62,178 nucleotides of DNA from Marinicella pacifica (GTDB taxonomy: Bacteria; Pseudomonadota; Gammaproteobacteria; Xanthomonadales; Marinicellaceae), in NCBI RefSeq assembly GCF_014636635.1, contig NZ_BMEO01000013.1, positions 1 to 62,178 on the forward strand. Direction: 5' to 3'. The position numbers were made by a program, and so were the translations under genes. Shown one piece after another: positions 17,755 to 26,486 of this stretch. Below the pieces are notes generated by a model. That model did not search any database. It had not been told where the DNA came from and worked only from the letters and a program-made list of their open reading frames with translations. How positions within the stretch are numbered: the first letter of the stretch is position 1; each line of letters begins with the position of its first letter.

Positions 17755-19743
17755 ATGAAAAAGAAATTTGGTCATTATGAAGTGGTCTCGGAACTCGGAC
17801 GTGGCGGTATGGGGGTGGTTTATAAAGCTTTTGAACCGACCTTAAATCGCTATGTGGCGATTAAAGCACTGGGTGAACATTTGCTCAATGACGAGGATTT
17901 GATTGAGCGTTTTACCCGCGAAGCCAAAAGCATGGCGGCCATTAATCACCCCAATGTGATCCAGGTCTATTACATCGGCAAAGAAGACAAACAGCCGTTT
18001 TTTGCCATGGAATTCTTAGAAGGTATTTCATTGGACGAATTACTCACCGGCAAACGTATTTTACATGTCAATGACGCCAAAAATATACTCCGTCAGGCCT
18101 GTGCCGGACTCAGTGAAGCCCATAAACATGATCTGGTACACCGTGACATTAAACCGGCCAATTTGATGATCTGCACCGATGGCTCGGTGAAGGTGGTGGA
18201 TTTCGGCATTGCTCAGACCCGTGAATACGGTGATAAACTCACCAATACCGGCGAATTTGTCGGCACGCCGGGTTATTTATCCCCTGAGGTATGCACCGGG
18301 CAGGAAGTGGACAAGCGCTCGGATATTTTTGCCTTGGGTATTGTGTTTTATGAAATGCTGGCAGGCAAAGTGCCCTTTGAAAATGACAGTCCCCTGGGGC
18401 TGATGCTGGAAGTGGTGCAATCTGAAATTCCCGATATCCGCGGTATTAATAAAAAAGTGGACAAGAAAACCCACTACATCCTTGAAAAAATGATTGCCAA
18501 AAACCCTCAGGAACGCTTTCAGGATTGTGCTGAAATCATACAACAACTGGGTCCGGTGGGGGATGTGTCGGATTTAAAAACCATCAAAAGTCAGTCCATG
18601 CAAGCAGCGGTTCAGCCCAAAAAAATATCACAACAAGTCACTCAGCAGGCTGCACAAACTTTGGCCAACGCCGCGCCCACAGCGCCCAATAACCAACGTG
18701 CGCATGACCACAAATCCGGCTGGATCTGGAAAGTGGCGGTGGTGGTTTTGGTGCTGGCTGGTGGTGTGGTGTTGGCGGTACAACAAGGCTACTTGCCCAA
18801 CCCACTGAATAAGCCTGCCACGCCGGTCAATGCCTTGATGTCTGATAGCCAGAAACCCATGACGCTGGCTGATGTGCCGCTGAAATCAGAGGCTGAATTA
18901 CAGGCCATCAGTGACGACATGAACAAAGACCAAACAACTGCTGAGGCACAAAACAAACAATCGCAAGCAAGCAGTGGTGGTTTATTGTCCTGGGGCGCCC
19001 AATTACTGGCCGGTTCGGATGAACAAGCGGATAACGACAATCAAGACAGCGCGCAACAGCCTGAAGATAATCTGCAGCTTGCTGCGGTTGATTCACCCGC
19101 AAACAATGCCGGTATTGAAGGTCAAATAGAGCATTCGAGCCTCAATCAAACACAGGGGACAGCATCAACAATCGAAGATTCATCGCTCAATCAGTCTGTG
19201 GATAATACGAACACTGAAAATCTGATCGCTAAAGTTGAAGTACCAGGCAAAACCGTGGCCCAACAGGCGCAAGAAAAAACCAAACAAAAACCGGTCATTA
19301 AACGCGATAAAGGCGTGGCCGTGTTGGTATTCGGTGACCCTGCGGTAGCAAATCCGATCAAAAAGATCATCGAGTCAGAACTCAAATCTGCCGGTTTAAA
19401 AGTTATGAACGAACAGTTTGTACCGGGTTTGTCCCAGTCCATGCATCAGGGTGTTGATATGGCTGATATCCGACAACGTCTGGACCGTTATGGCGGTCAG
19501 CAAATGGTGGTGGCCAATGTCAACTTTGTCGGCGAGCAGATGCTTGAATACTATGGTCGCCAGTCTGTGCTGGTGAATGCACAGCTGGATGTGGACAGTT
19601 ATGATGTGGTCACAGGCGATGCCTTGGGCAGCGGCTATGGCAGCGAGCTGAAATACACCAGTCTCAATGCCACCCAAAATGCCCAGGATGCGGTGATGGG
19701 TTTTGTTGATCGCCTAAAAGACGATCTGAAAAGAGGTCAATGA
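17755..19743 (+). CDS. Membrane-anchored Ser/Thr protein kinase (PknB-like) with C-terminal extracytoplasmic domain
   Basis: The 662-residue protein has a cytoplasmic Hanks-type kinase domain (about 7-270) with all key residues: glycine loop Gly-Arg-Gly-Gly-Met-Gly (15-20), ATP-anchoring K37, catalytic H129-R130-D131 and Asp-Phe-Gly at D149. After a Gln/Ala-rich linker a single transmembrane segment lies near 322-345, followed by a low-complexity Gln/Asn/Ser-rich stretch and a folded C-terminal domain (about 510-660) beginning Val-Ala-Val-Leu-Val-Phe-Gly-Asp, which may be the sensor. GGGGA precedes the ATG at 17755; a GTG nine codons upstream is less likely. Its stop overlaps the next start (ATGA). 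Confidence 0.9.
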   Translation: MKKKFGHYEVVSELGRGGMGVVYKAFEPTLNRYVAIKALGEHLLNDEDLIERFTREAKSMAAINHPNVIQVYYIGKEDKQPFFAMEFLEGISLDELLTGKRILHVNDAKNILRQACAGLSEAHKHDLVHRDIKPANLMICTDGSVKVVDFGIAQTREYGDKLTNTGEFVGTPGYLSPEVCTGQEVDKRSDIFALGIVFYEMLAGKVPFENDSPLGLMLEVVQSEIPDIRGINKKVDKKTHYILEKMIAKNPQERFQDCAEIIQQLGPVGDVSDLKTIKSQSMQAAVQPKKISQQVTQQAAQTLANAAPTAPNNQRAHDHKSGWIWKVAVVVLVLAGGVVLAVQQGYLPNPLNKPATPVNALMSDSQKPMTLADVPLKSEAELQAISDDMNKDQTTAEAQNKQSQASSGGLLSWGAQLLAGSDEQADNDNQDSAQQPEDNLQLAAVDSPANNAGIEGQIEHSSLNQTQGTASTIEDSSLNQSVDNTNTENLIAKVEVPGKTVAQQAQEKTKQKPVIKRDKGVAVLVFGDPAVANPIKKIIESELKSAGLKVMNEQFVPGLSQSMHQGVDMADIRQRLDRYGGQQMVVANVNFVGEQMLEYYGRQSVLVNAQLDVDSYDVVTGDALGSGYGSELKYTSLNATQNAQDAVMGFVDRLKDDLKRGQ

Positions 19744-20810
19744 AAAAACGGGTATTGTTGCTGTCGGCCTATGACGCCGAATCCCATCGTTACTGGCACC
19801 AGAACCTGAGTCGACATCTTGACAATATTGAATGGCATATATTATCGCTGAATGACCGCTTTTTCAGTTGGCGCATGGCTGCCAATGCCCTCATTTTTAA
19901 AAACCTGCACGACGCGCGGTTACAACAAAAATACGATTTGCTGATTGCCACCTCAATGACCGATTTAACGGCTGTTCGTGGCTTTTACCCACATTTAGCA
20001 TCTATACCGAATCTTTTATACTTTCATGAGAATCAATTTGCCTACCCGCACAACCCCCGACAAACCGGAATCGCAGAGGTGTGTTTAAAAAACCTGACGG
20101 CAGCCTATTTGGCCGATGAACTGGTGTTTAACAGCGCCTACAACCGCCGCAGCTTTTTTGACGGTGCGTTGCAGTTTTTAAAAAAAATGCCCGATGGTGT
20201 GCCGAGAAATTTTCTCACAGCGCTGCGCGCAAAAAGCCGGCTGTTGCCGGTGCCGATTGCTGATGACTGTCAACCCCTTAAAACGCCATTCAAATCAGAT
20301 GCACTACAGGTGGTCTGGAACCACCGCTGGGAACATGACAAAGGGCCTGAAACCCTTTTGGCCTTAATACGATTAAGTCACGACCTGCCCATCAAATTTC
20401 ACATTCTGGGTCGCGCCTTTAAAAAAATTCCAAAAGCCATGCAAACCATCAAGGACAAACATGCCAATCAATGCTTAACCCTGGGTTATGTGGACAATCG
20501 GGCGGACTACATCCATGTTTTACAGCACGCCGATGTGGTGCTATCCACCGCAGATCATGATTTTCAGGGTGTTGCCATGCTCGAAGCGGTGGCTTGTGGT
20601 TGTCGGCCTTTGGCGCCCAATCACCTGGTCTATCCGGATTTATATCCGCCAGAAAATTTATACCCGGTAATACCTGCTGAACCTGAGAAACAAGCCCGGG
20701 CTATTTTTGCCAAGCTACAACAGGCCTGTGAACTAAAGGCGGTCAGTCATAATCTTAGCTGGCGGCATTGCCACGATAATTATCGCCAATGGATTAAACA
20801 ATGGTTGTGA
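19740..20810 (+). CDS. tRNA-queuosine alpha-mannosyltransferase-like glycosyltransferase (DUF3524 / GTDC1 type)
   Basis: The 356-residue protein begins with the domain formerly called DUF3524 (about 1-170; Leu-Leu-Ser-Ala-Tyr-Asp-Ala-Glu-Ser-His, then Arg-Phe-Phe-Ser-Trp-Arg and Tyr-Phe-His-Glu-Asn-Gln-Phe-Ala-Tyr-Pro). This domain is shared with animal GTDC1, shown to mannosylate queuosine in tRNA-Asp. The C-terminal half is a GT4-like GT-B domain with Trp-Asn-His-Arg-Trp-Glu-His-Asp-Lys-Gly near 192 and a Glu-Ala-Val-Ala-Cys-Gly nucleotide-sugar motif near 283. Family assignment is good; the tRNA substrate in this organism is inferred. It overlaps the kinase gene by 4 bases and vanZ by 10. 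Confidence 0.82.
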   Translation: MKKRVLLLSAYDAESHRYWHQNLSRHLDNIEWHILSLNDRFFSWRMAANALIFKNLHDARLQQKYDLLIATSMTDLTAVRGFYPHLASIPNLLYFHENQFAYPHNPRQTGIAEVCLKNLTAAYLADELVFNSAYNRRSFFDGALQFLKKMPDGVPRNFLTALRAKSRLLPVPIADDCQPLKTPFKSDALQVVWNHRWEHDKGPETLLALIRLSHDLPIKFHILGRAFKKIPKAMQTIKDKHANQCLTLGYVDNRADYIHVLQHADVVLSTADHDFQGVAMLEAVACGCRPLAPNHLVYPDLYPPENLYPVIPAEPEKQARAIFAKLQQACELKAVSHNLSWRHCHDNYRQWIKQWL

Positions 20811-21157
20811 ATAAGTACTTTGGGTTAATGATTGGCTGGCTGATGGTGGTCACTGTTTGGCTGTTATCGCTGATGCCTTTATCCGTACCTATGGATAGCG
20901 TTCAAGGTGGAGACAAGTTGGGTCATTTACTGGCTTATTTTAGTATGACCTTTTGGTTTTTGCATTTGGCTTATAACAGGTGGCTGGTGGTGAGTTTATT
21001 TATCATAATGGGACTTGTTATAGAAATCTTGCAAAGCCTCACCGGTTACCGGTATTTCGAGTGGATGGATTTACTGGCCAATACGGTTGGTGTATTGATT
21101 GCCTGTGCTGTCTTTTTGCTTGCCGGGCTGCGATTAAAGTTTCTGTTGGTAAAATAG
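20801..21157 (+). CDS. VanZ-like family membrane protein
   Basis: The 118-residue protein has four hydrophobic helices (about 8-28, 40-60, 62-80, 88-112) and the VanZ-like signature Asp-Lys-Leu-Gly-His-Leu-Leu-Ala-Tyr near residue 38, plus Glu-Ile-Leu-Gln-Ser-Leu-Thr-Gly near 70. The function of the short VanZ-like proteins is unclear. The start overlaps the mannosyltransferase-like gene by 10 bases. Confidence 0.82.
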   Translation: MVVNKYFGLMIGWLMVVTVWLLSLMPLSVPMDSVQGGDKLGHLLAYFSMTFWFLHLAYNRWLVVSLFIIMGLVIEILQSLTGYRYFEWMDLLANTVGVLIACAVFLLAGLRLKFLLVK

Positions 21158-21222
21158 TGGTTCAGCGATAATGACCTGCGCGTCTGATTTGACTACAATA
21201 ACCCTTTTGCACTGAGTCTTTT

Positions 21223-22161
21223 ATGCCATCTGTCGATATCATTGTACCGGTTTATAACGAACAGGATGTCTTGGACGTATTCCGACAGCGGATGAATGAA
21301 GTCATGTCACAACTGGACATTGACTGGCGGGTGTTGTTTGTGGATGATGGCTCTGATGACAACAGTCTGCATAAAATGCAAGAACTACACGCCGCCGATG
21401 GTCGTTACGGCTACTTATCGTTAAGCCGTAATTTTGGAAAAGAACAGGCGCTGACCGCCGGCCTGGATCATGCCGATGGCGATGCGGTGATAGTGATTGA
21501 TGTGGATTTACAGGACCCACCGGAATTAATCCCCGATATGATAGCCGCCTGGCATGAGGGCTATGATGTGGTCTATGCCACGCGTAAGCAACGCCAGGGC
21601 GAATCCTGGGCAAAAAAAACCACCGCCAATTGGTTCTACCGCATTTTAAACACCATGAGCGACACCTCAATTCCCAAAGATACCGGTGATTTTCGACTAA
21701 TGTCCAAAAAAGCCTACCGTGCGGTGGGCCAGTTGCGCGAACGTAACCGCTTTATGAAAGGCTTATTCGCCTGGGTCGGTTACAAACAAAAACAAATTTT
21801 CTTTGAACGTGAACCGCGTGCCGCCGGTCAAACCAAATGGAATTACAATAAACTCTGGCGCTTTGCCATCGACGGCATCACCTCCTTCAGTTATTTACCA
21901 CTGCGCTTTGCCACCTGGATTGGCATGATGGTGGCGACCTTTGCGTTTATTTATGGTTTGGTAATTATTGTCAAAACCTTGATTTTGGGTGCCGATGTCC
22001 CCGGTTATCCGTCCTTAATGGTGGTCATTCTGTTCCTCGGCGGCATCCAGCTGACAGCTTTGGGCATTATCGGCGAATACCTCGGCCGTATGTTTAACGA
22101 AACCAAACAGCGCCCCTTATATCTTGTGGATGACTATCAACCACCTGGTTTTGATAAATAA
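21223..22161 (+). CDS. Family 2 glycosyltransferase, GtrB/ArnC/Dpm1-like, membrane-anchored
   Basis: The 312-residue protein transfers a sugar from a nucleotide donor to a polyprenyl phosphate, by family analogy. The GT-A domain (1-225) shows Val-Pro-Val-Tyr-Asn-Glu (8-13), Val-Asp-Asp-Gly-Ser-Asp-Asp near 40, Asp-Val-Asp-Leu-Gln-Asp-Pro-Pro-Glu near 93 and a Gln-Thr-Lys-Trp block near 205. Two transmembrane segments (about 232-258 and 268-292) follow, the typical GtrB topology. It could supply lipid-linked sugar for the envelope genes downstream. It ends 2 bases from a convergent methyltransferase. Confidence 0.88.
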   Translation: MPSVDIIVPVYNEQDVLDVFRQRMNEVMSQLDIDWRVLFVDDGSDDNSLHKMQELHAADGRYGYLSLSRNFGKEQALTAGLDHADGDAVIVIDVDLQDPPELIPDMIAAWHEGYDVVYATRKQRQGESWAKKTTANWFYRILNTMSDTSIPKDTGDFRLMSKKAYRAVGQLRERNRFMKGLFAWVGYKQKQIFFEREPRAAGQTKWNYNKLWRFAIDGITSFSYLPLRFATWIGMMVATFAFIYGLVIIVKTLILGADVPGYPSLMVVILFLGGIQLTALGIIGEYLGRMFNETKQRPLYLVDDYQPPGFDK

Positions 22162-22163
22162 GT

Positions 22164-23045
22164 TTATTTTTCAGCGCACAGTAATAGTTGCGGCCCACCC
22201 AAATAAGCATACTTCTTTGACCAATAGACGAGCCCATAAGCATCACTAAATCCCAAGGATTTAAGGGTATTTAATAAATCCCAGCCAAACGTGTAATAAC
22301 TTAAGCTGCCTTCTTTTGACATCGGGTTGCCGTGGTATTCCGGCTCAACATGAAACACCGTTTCATTGTTGTCATTAATGGATGCCCGCACCAAAGTTTC
22401 ATCTGCATTGACATCAAAAGGTACAGAGAACAGTAATTTACCTGTGGGTTTTAGAACACGAAGAATTTCTGTTAAGCCTTGCTTGAAATCAGGAATGTGC
22501 TCAAAACAATCAAAGGACAACGCATAATCAAATTGTTCATTGGCGTATTCCAAGTGGGTTAAGTCTTGATGATTGAGCCGACGAGGAAATAATTTGAGTT
22601 TAAAGCGAATAATATTTCGCCAAGTACTGGCAGTAACAAATTCACTGCCCACGGTATTTGGGTACTTTTTAATCAGCCATTTGAACAAAGTGCTCAGCTG
22701 TTCGGTGAGATAAATGGCATCTTTTTTGTGTGGTCGACAAAATTGCTCAAAAACATGGATGGCGCCACGAATTCTGTTGTTGAATTGGGTTTTCTGACAA
22801 ACCAAACGTTCTCGTAAATTAGGCTGGCCTTGGTGTTGATACAGATTATCCACTAAAAACCGGCTGTTACTTTGTACCGGCCAACTAAAACCATCAATAT
22901 ACATGTCATCCTGTTTTGTAAGTGTTTTAAAAATTGACTGTTCTACTTTCTTGAGTTTTTTTAGCTGGATGACGTTATCATTTAGCAATTGTCGATAGGC
23001 TTGCTGTGAGCTGATTTGAAACATTGACATGGATTTTGATGGCAT
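22164..23045 (-). CDS. SAM-dependent methyltransferase (type 11-like), substrate unknown
   Basis: The C-terminal half (residues about 130-290) looks like a class I methyltransferase: Phe-Asp-Tyr-Ala-Leu-Ser-Phe-Asp-Cys-Phe-Glu-His-Ile-Pro near 187, then Leu-Arg-Val-Leu-Lys-Pro-Thr-Gly-Lys-Leu-Leu-Phe-Ser-Val-Pro, the usual post-motif III pattern. A clear Gly-rich motif I is not obvious; the corresponding region contains Thr-Val-Gly-Ser-Glu-Phe-Val. The start is uncertain: the ATG at 23045 gives 293 residues, ATGs at 23030 and 23024 are possible, a TTG at 23111 is unlikely, and no ribosome binding site is visible. It lies antisense to its neighbours in an AT-richer block. Confidence 0.65.
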   Translation of the reverse strand: MPSKSMSMFQISSQQAYRQLLNDNVIQLKKLKKVEQSIFKTLTKQDDMYIDGFSWPVQSNSRFLVDNLYQHQGQPNLRERLVCQKTQFNNRIRGAIHVFEQFCRPHKKDAIYLTEQLSTLFKWLIKKYPNTVGSEFVTASTWRNIIRFKLKLFPRRLNHQDLTHLEYANEQFDYALSFDCFEHIPDFKQGLTEILRVLKPTGKLLFSVPFDVNADETLVRASINDNNETVFHVEPEYHGNPMSKEGSLSYYTFGWDLLNTLKSLGFSDAYGLVYWSKKYAYLGGPQLLLCAEK

Positions 23046-23190
23046 GATATTTTGAACGTCAGGATGTGGTTTTGGCGATAATAGCTTATTGCAATACAAC
23101 TTAGTAAACAAATATTAAAGGTCAGGACCGAGGTTACAAAGAAGTTTAAATAACCTACAATATCAAATACCTATATTAACACAAATATAA

Positions 23191-24273
23191 ATGTCACTTA
23201 TGAGTCTGCAATTTATAAAAACACTTATGCCTACTTGGTTAAAGAACATGTTAAGACCGCCCTATAATTATGTTTTGAAAATCAGGCATCGTATGGAGCT
23301 TGATTATGATCAAAGGATTATAAATGAGACTAATCGGTTTGATTTGGTAGAGGATTTAAATGAGTTGCCGCCCATATTCCATTATTGGTCGAATCGTTAT
23401 TTACGGCCTCAGCTGGAAAAATTTGGCTTCAGTCATCCGGATGGCTTTTTTGCGTATTATGCAAAAGAAGCTATAAAAACACACCACGGATCCATGCGGA
23501 TTTTAAGTATTGGTTCTGGAAATTGTGACACAGAAGTACGATTAGCCAAAACCCTACGAAAAGAAGGTTTCCATGATTTTATTATTGATTGTATGGATAT
23601 TAATCAAACCATGTTCGCGCGAGGTTTGAAACTGGCTGAAGAAGAAGGTGTTACCAATCATTTGAGGTTTCTAAAAGCTGATTTTAACAGCTGGGAGAGT
23701 CAGCAGTCTTATGGTTTGATTATTGCTAACCAAAGCCTACATCATGTGGTTAAACTTGAGCATTTATTTGCCGAAATTAAAAAATCCTTACCTCCTGAAG
23801 GCTATTTTATTACCTCCGATATTATCGGTCGCAACGGCCACCAGCGCTGGCCCGAAGCGGTTAAGGTTTTAAAGAAAATTTGGCAACAAATGCCGCCTCG
23901 TTATCGCTACAACCATCAGCTAAATAAGGAGCAAAAGAAGTATGTTAATCATGATTGTTCTTCAGACAGTTTTGAGGGTATCCGAGCGCAAGATGTTCTG
24001 CCTTTGTTAATCAAAAACTTTCACTTCGAAACCTTTATACCTTTTGCTAACCTGATTTTGATTTTCATTGATCGGGGCTTGGGCCCTAACTTTGATGTTA
24101 ATAACCCTGAAGACATTGCTTTTATCGACCGTATTCATCAGCTGGATGAAGAACTGATGTTGGCAGGTACCATCCAGCCCACGCAACTGATGGCCGCCAT
24201 GCAATTAAATCCCAGTGATAACTTGCGATTACGACATCCAAAACTAACGCCTGAGTTTTGTTTGCGTCAATAA
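23191..24273 (+). CDS. SAM-dependent methyltransferase, substrate unknown
   Basis: The 360-residue protein has a methyltransferase domain at about 95-220: motif I Leu-Ser-Ile-Gly-Ser-Gly-Asn-Cys-Asp near 110, acidic Cys-Met-Asp-Ile-Asn near 138, and Leu-Ile-Ile-Ala-Asn-Gln-Ser-Leu-His-His near 183. N- and C-terminal extensions of about 90 and 140 residues are unfamiliar. ATGs at 23191 and 23200 are both possible; there is no clear ribosome binding site. It is AT-rich like the next two genes, and placement upstream of two phosphoglycerol transferases hints at modification of a surface glycan or lipid. Confidence 0.72.
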   Translation: MSLMSLQFIKTLMPTWLKNMLRPPYNYVLKIRHRMELDYDQRIINETNRFDLVEDLNELPPIFHYWSNRYLRPQLEKFGFSHPDGFFAYYAKEAIKTHHGSMRILSIGSGNCDTEVRLAKTLRKEGFHDFIIDCMDINQTMFARGLKLAEEEGVTNHLRFLKADFNSWESQQSYGLIIANQSLHHVVKLEHLFAEIKKSLPPEGYFITSDIIGRNGHQRWPEAVKVLKKIWQQMPPRYRYNHQLNKEQKKYVNHDCSSDSFEGIRAQDVLPLLIKNFHFETFIPFANLILIFIDRGLGPNFDVNNPEDIAFIDRIHQLDEELMLAGTIQPTQLMAAMQLNPSDNLRLRHPKLTPEFCLRQ

Positions 24274-24360
24274 ATGAAAATTGTGAGTTTATCTATTGGT
24301 TGTTGGTTTATTAAATACATCGTTGATAAACTGGTCATTAATCGTTTTCTATTCCGGTAA

Positions 24361-26484
24361 ATGAATAAATTCTTAATCTTAATTCTTTTGTTATTACTGC
24401 CATTCGGTTTTGTCAGTCTGTACTTTTCAACGCAATGGTTTATTTTGTGGCCTGCCAGTTTTCTTGTTTTATTAATCGGACTAGGGTTTTGGCTTTGTGC
24501 TGAGGAAAAAAAGCAACTGTTAAATGTACTTCTAAGAGGGGTTTTATTAGTTGTTTATTTTTTAACCCTTTTTGTATTTTTGTTTGAAATGGTGTTGATT
24601 GACTTTTCAGGTCGAGGTTTTACCGATGAGGTTTTTTTCCATATGGAGTGGGAATCGGTGAGGATTGGTCTGAATGATTACTTTTGGCTTCTGTTGAGTT
24701 TTTTTGTGCTTTTATTTTTTTATGTGTATTTAATAAGAAAAATCTATAAAAAACTCCCAACATTAAATCAACGATTGATTATCACAGTTTTAGCTATTGG
24801 GTTGACTCTGTTAATTTTACCTTTGACCGGCTATGCTCGGCTGTACAATTCTACCCTTGATTTTTTACGTATAGATGCATCGAACCTGGATGAACAACGT
24901 ATTAAGCAGTATGTGGAATTAGGTGTCATGAAAAATGACCGGATTACACCAAGAATGAATTTACATGCAGAAACACAAGTTGGCTCAAAAAATCTAATTT
25001 TGATTTATTTAGAGTCCTTTAACGAGGGGCTCACTCAGCATCCAAAATTTCCTGATTTAACACCAAACCTAAATCAACTAAGTGAGCAGTTTCAGTCATT
25101 TAAACATTTGAGTTCTTCTTATGTAACCATTGAAGGCATTATTTCCAGTCAATGTGGCACTCTATTGCCGATGACCGCAGGCAATAATACCTTTTTAAGA
25201 AGTGGTCAGCTTTTATCAAGAATGCCTTGTTTGGGAGACGTGTTAAAAAAAGCCGGATATAACCAATATTATTTAGGCGGTGCCGCCATGGAGTTTGCCG
25301 GTAAAGGGCAGTTTTTTGAAGATCATGGTTATGATTATGTCTGGGGTTGGGAGTATTGGCGGGAACAGGGCATGAAACAACGGGCGGGTGTTTGGGGCTT
25401 AAGCGATACCGAGTTGTTCGAACAAGCAATTAAGGTGATTGAGACGGCGGACAAAGCTAAGCCCTATAATTTAACATTGTTAACACTGGGCACACATCTA
25501 CCGGGTTATCCTTATGCGGAATGTTTGCCCTATAAGGAATCCAACGATAATTTTATTCATGCCATACACTGTACTGACCAGTTGTTGGGACAGTTTTTTG
25601 AAAAACTTAATGATAAAAACTTATTGGAAAATACCTTGGTGGTTATCGTGGCGGACCATGGCGTTTTTCCGACACCTGAAATGAAATCACTATTTGGCGA
25701 TATGGTTGAGGATCGTACATTGATTGGCTTAACAAATTTTACGGAATCACTTCCTGATGAAGTATTATCCAGCTATGATTTAGCGCCCACAATTCTTGAT
25801 ATGCTGGATGTCCGCCACAATGCCGGTTTTTTATATGGACAAAGCTTGTTCTCAGATGCCAAAGCCAATCAAAAATATGCCACGCGTTATTCGGATTGGG
25901 ACATTGAAAAAAAGACCATGATTGCTAACAAAGCCGGTGAATGTACAGTGGCAGCCAAACAACTATCCTGGCCATTAAATTCTTGTGATAAAAAAAGCTT
26001 ATTAGCACAAACAAACAAATTGCTTGAATTTTATTCTGACAAAGCGCCAGAAGAGGTGCTTGGCTGTGAAGTAGACATTGAACTCAAGTCTAAAAGTCAA
26101 TCCTCAGATAATAGTAACCAGCTTTTGATTGATGATATAAATCATTTTAAACACTTTTACTATGAGGGTTATTCACTTAATTATTTCAATTTAGGCAATG
26201 GTTTTTTTGTTTTTGAACTTAATGCAGATATGAAAATTATGGAGCACCGTTACTATAAAGACACCTTACTTGGTACACAGCAATTTTTAAAATGGCGGCA
26301 TAGCAATCCCAATCACTTGTTGGTTGTGGTAAAAACAAGCAATAAAGAAATCTTAAAGAAATTAGCGATAAATCTTGATTATGAAGATATGGATATTCAG
26401 GTATTACAATACATTGGAAATTCATTAAAGAGTCATCATGCCTTAAATCTCGATGACTCAGCTTCTCTGACAACTTGTTTTTAG
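24361..26484 (+). CDS. MdoB/LtaS-type phosphoglycerol transferase, copy 1
   Basis: The 707-residue membrane enzyme belongs to the alkaline-phosphatase/sulfatase superfamily branch that moves phosphoglycerol (or a related alditol phosphate) from a lipid to a glycan. Five hydrophobic helices lie in residues 1-165. The outer catalytic domain (about 208-500) has the metal ligand E218, the Thr nucleophile T256 followed by Ser-Ser-Gln-Cys-Gly as in OpgB/MdoB, H379 in Gly-Thr-His, and D432-H433. A C-terminal extension of about 200 residues is unlike LtaS. It is followed after 2 bases by a paralogue. Confidence 0.85.
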   Translation: MNKFLILILLLLLPFGFVSLYFSTQWFILWPASFLVLLIGLGFWLCAEEKKQLLNVLLRGVLLVVYFLTLFVFLFEMVLIDFSGRGFTDEVFFHMEWESVRIGLNDYFWLLLSFFVLLFFYVYLIRKIYKKLPTLNQRLIITVLAIGLTLLILPLTGYARLYNSTLDFLRIDASNLDEQRIKQYVELGVMKNDRITPRMNLHAETQVGSKNLILIYLESFNEGLTQHPKFPDLTPNLNQLSEQFQSFKHLSSSYVTIEGIISSQCGTLLPMTAGNNTFLRSGQLLSRMPCLGDVLKKAGYNQYYLGGAAMEFAGKGQFFEDHGYDYVWGWEYWREQGMKQRAGVWGLSDTELFEQAIKVIETADKAKPYNLTLLTLGTHLPGYPYAECLPYKESNDNFIHAIHCTDQLLGQFFEKLNDKNLLENTLVVIVADHGVFPTPEMKSLFGDMVEDRTLIGLTNFTESLPDEVLSSYDLAPTILDMLDVRHNAGFLYGQSLFSDAKANQKYATRYSDWDIEKKTMIANKAGECTVAAKQLSWPLNSCDKKSLLAQTNKLLEFYSDKAPEEVLGCEVDIELKSKSQSSDNSNQLLIDDINHFKHFYYEGYSLNYFNLGNGFFVFELNADMKIMEHRYYKDTLLGTQQFLKWRHSNPNHLLVVVKTSNKEILKKLAINLDYEDMDIQVLQYIGNSLKSHHALNLDDSASLTTCF

Positions 26485-26486
26485 TG

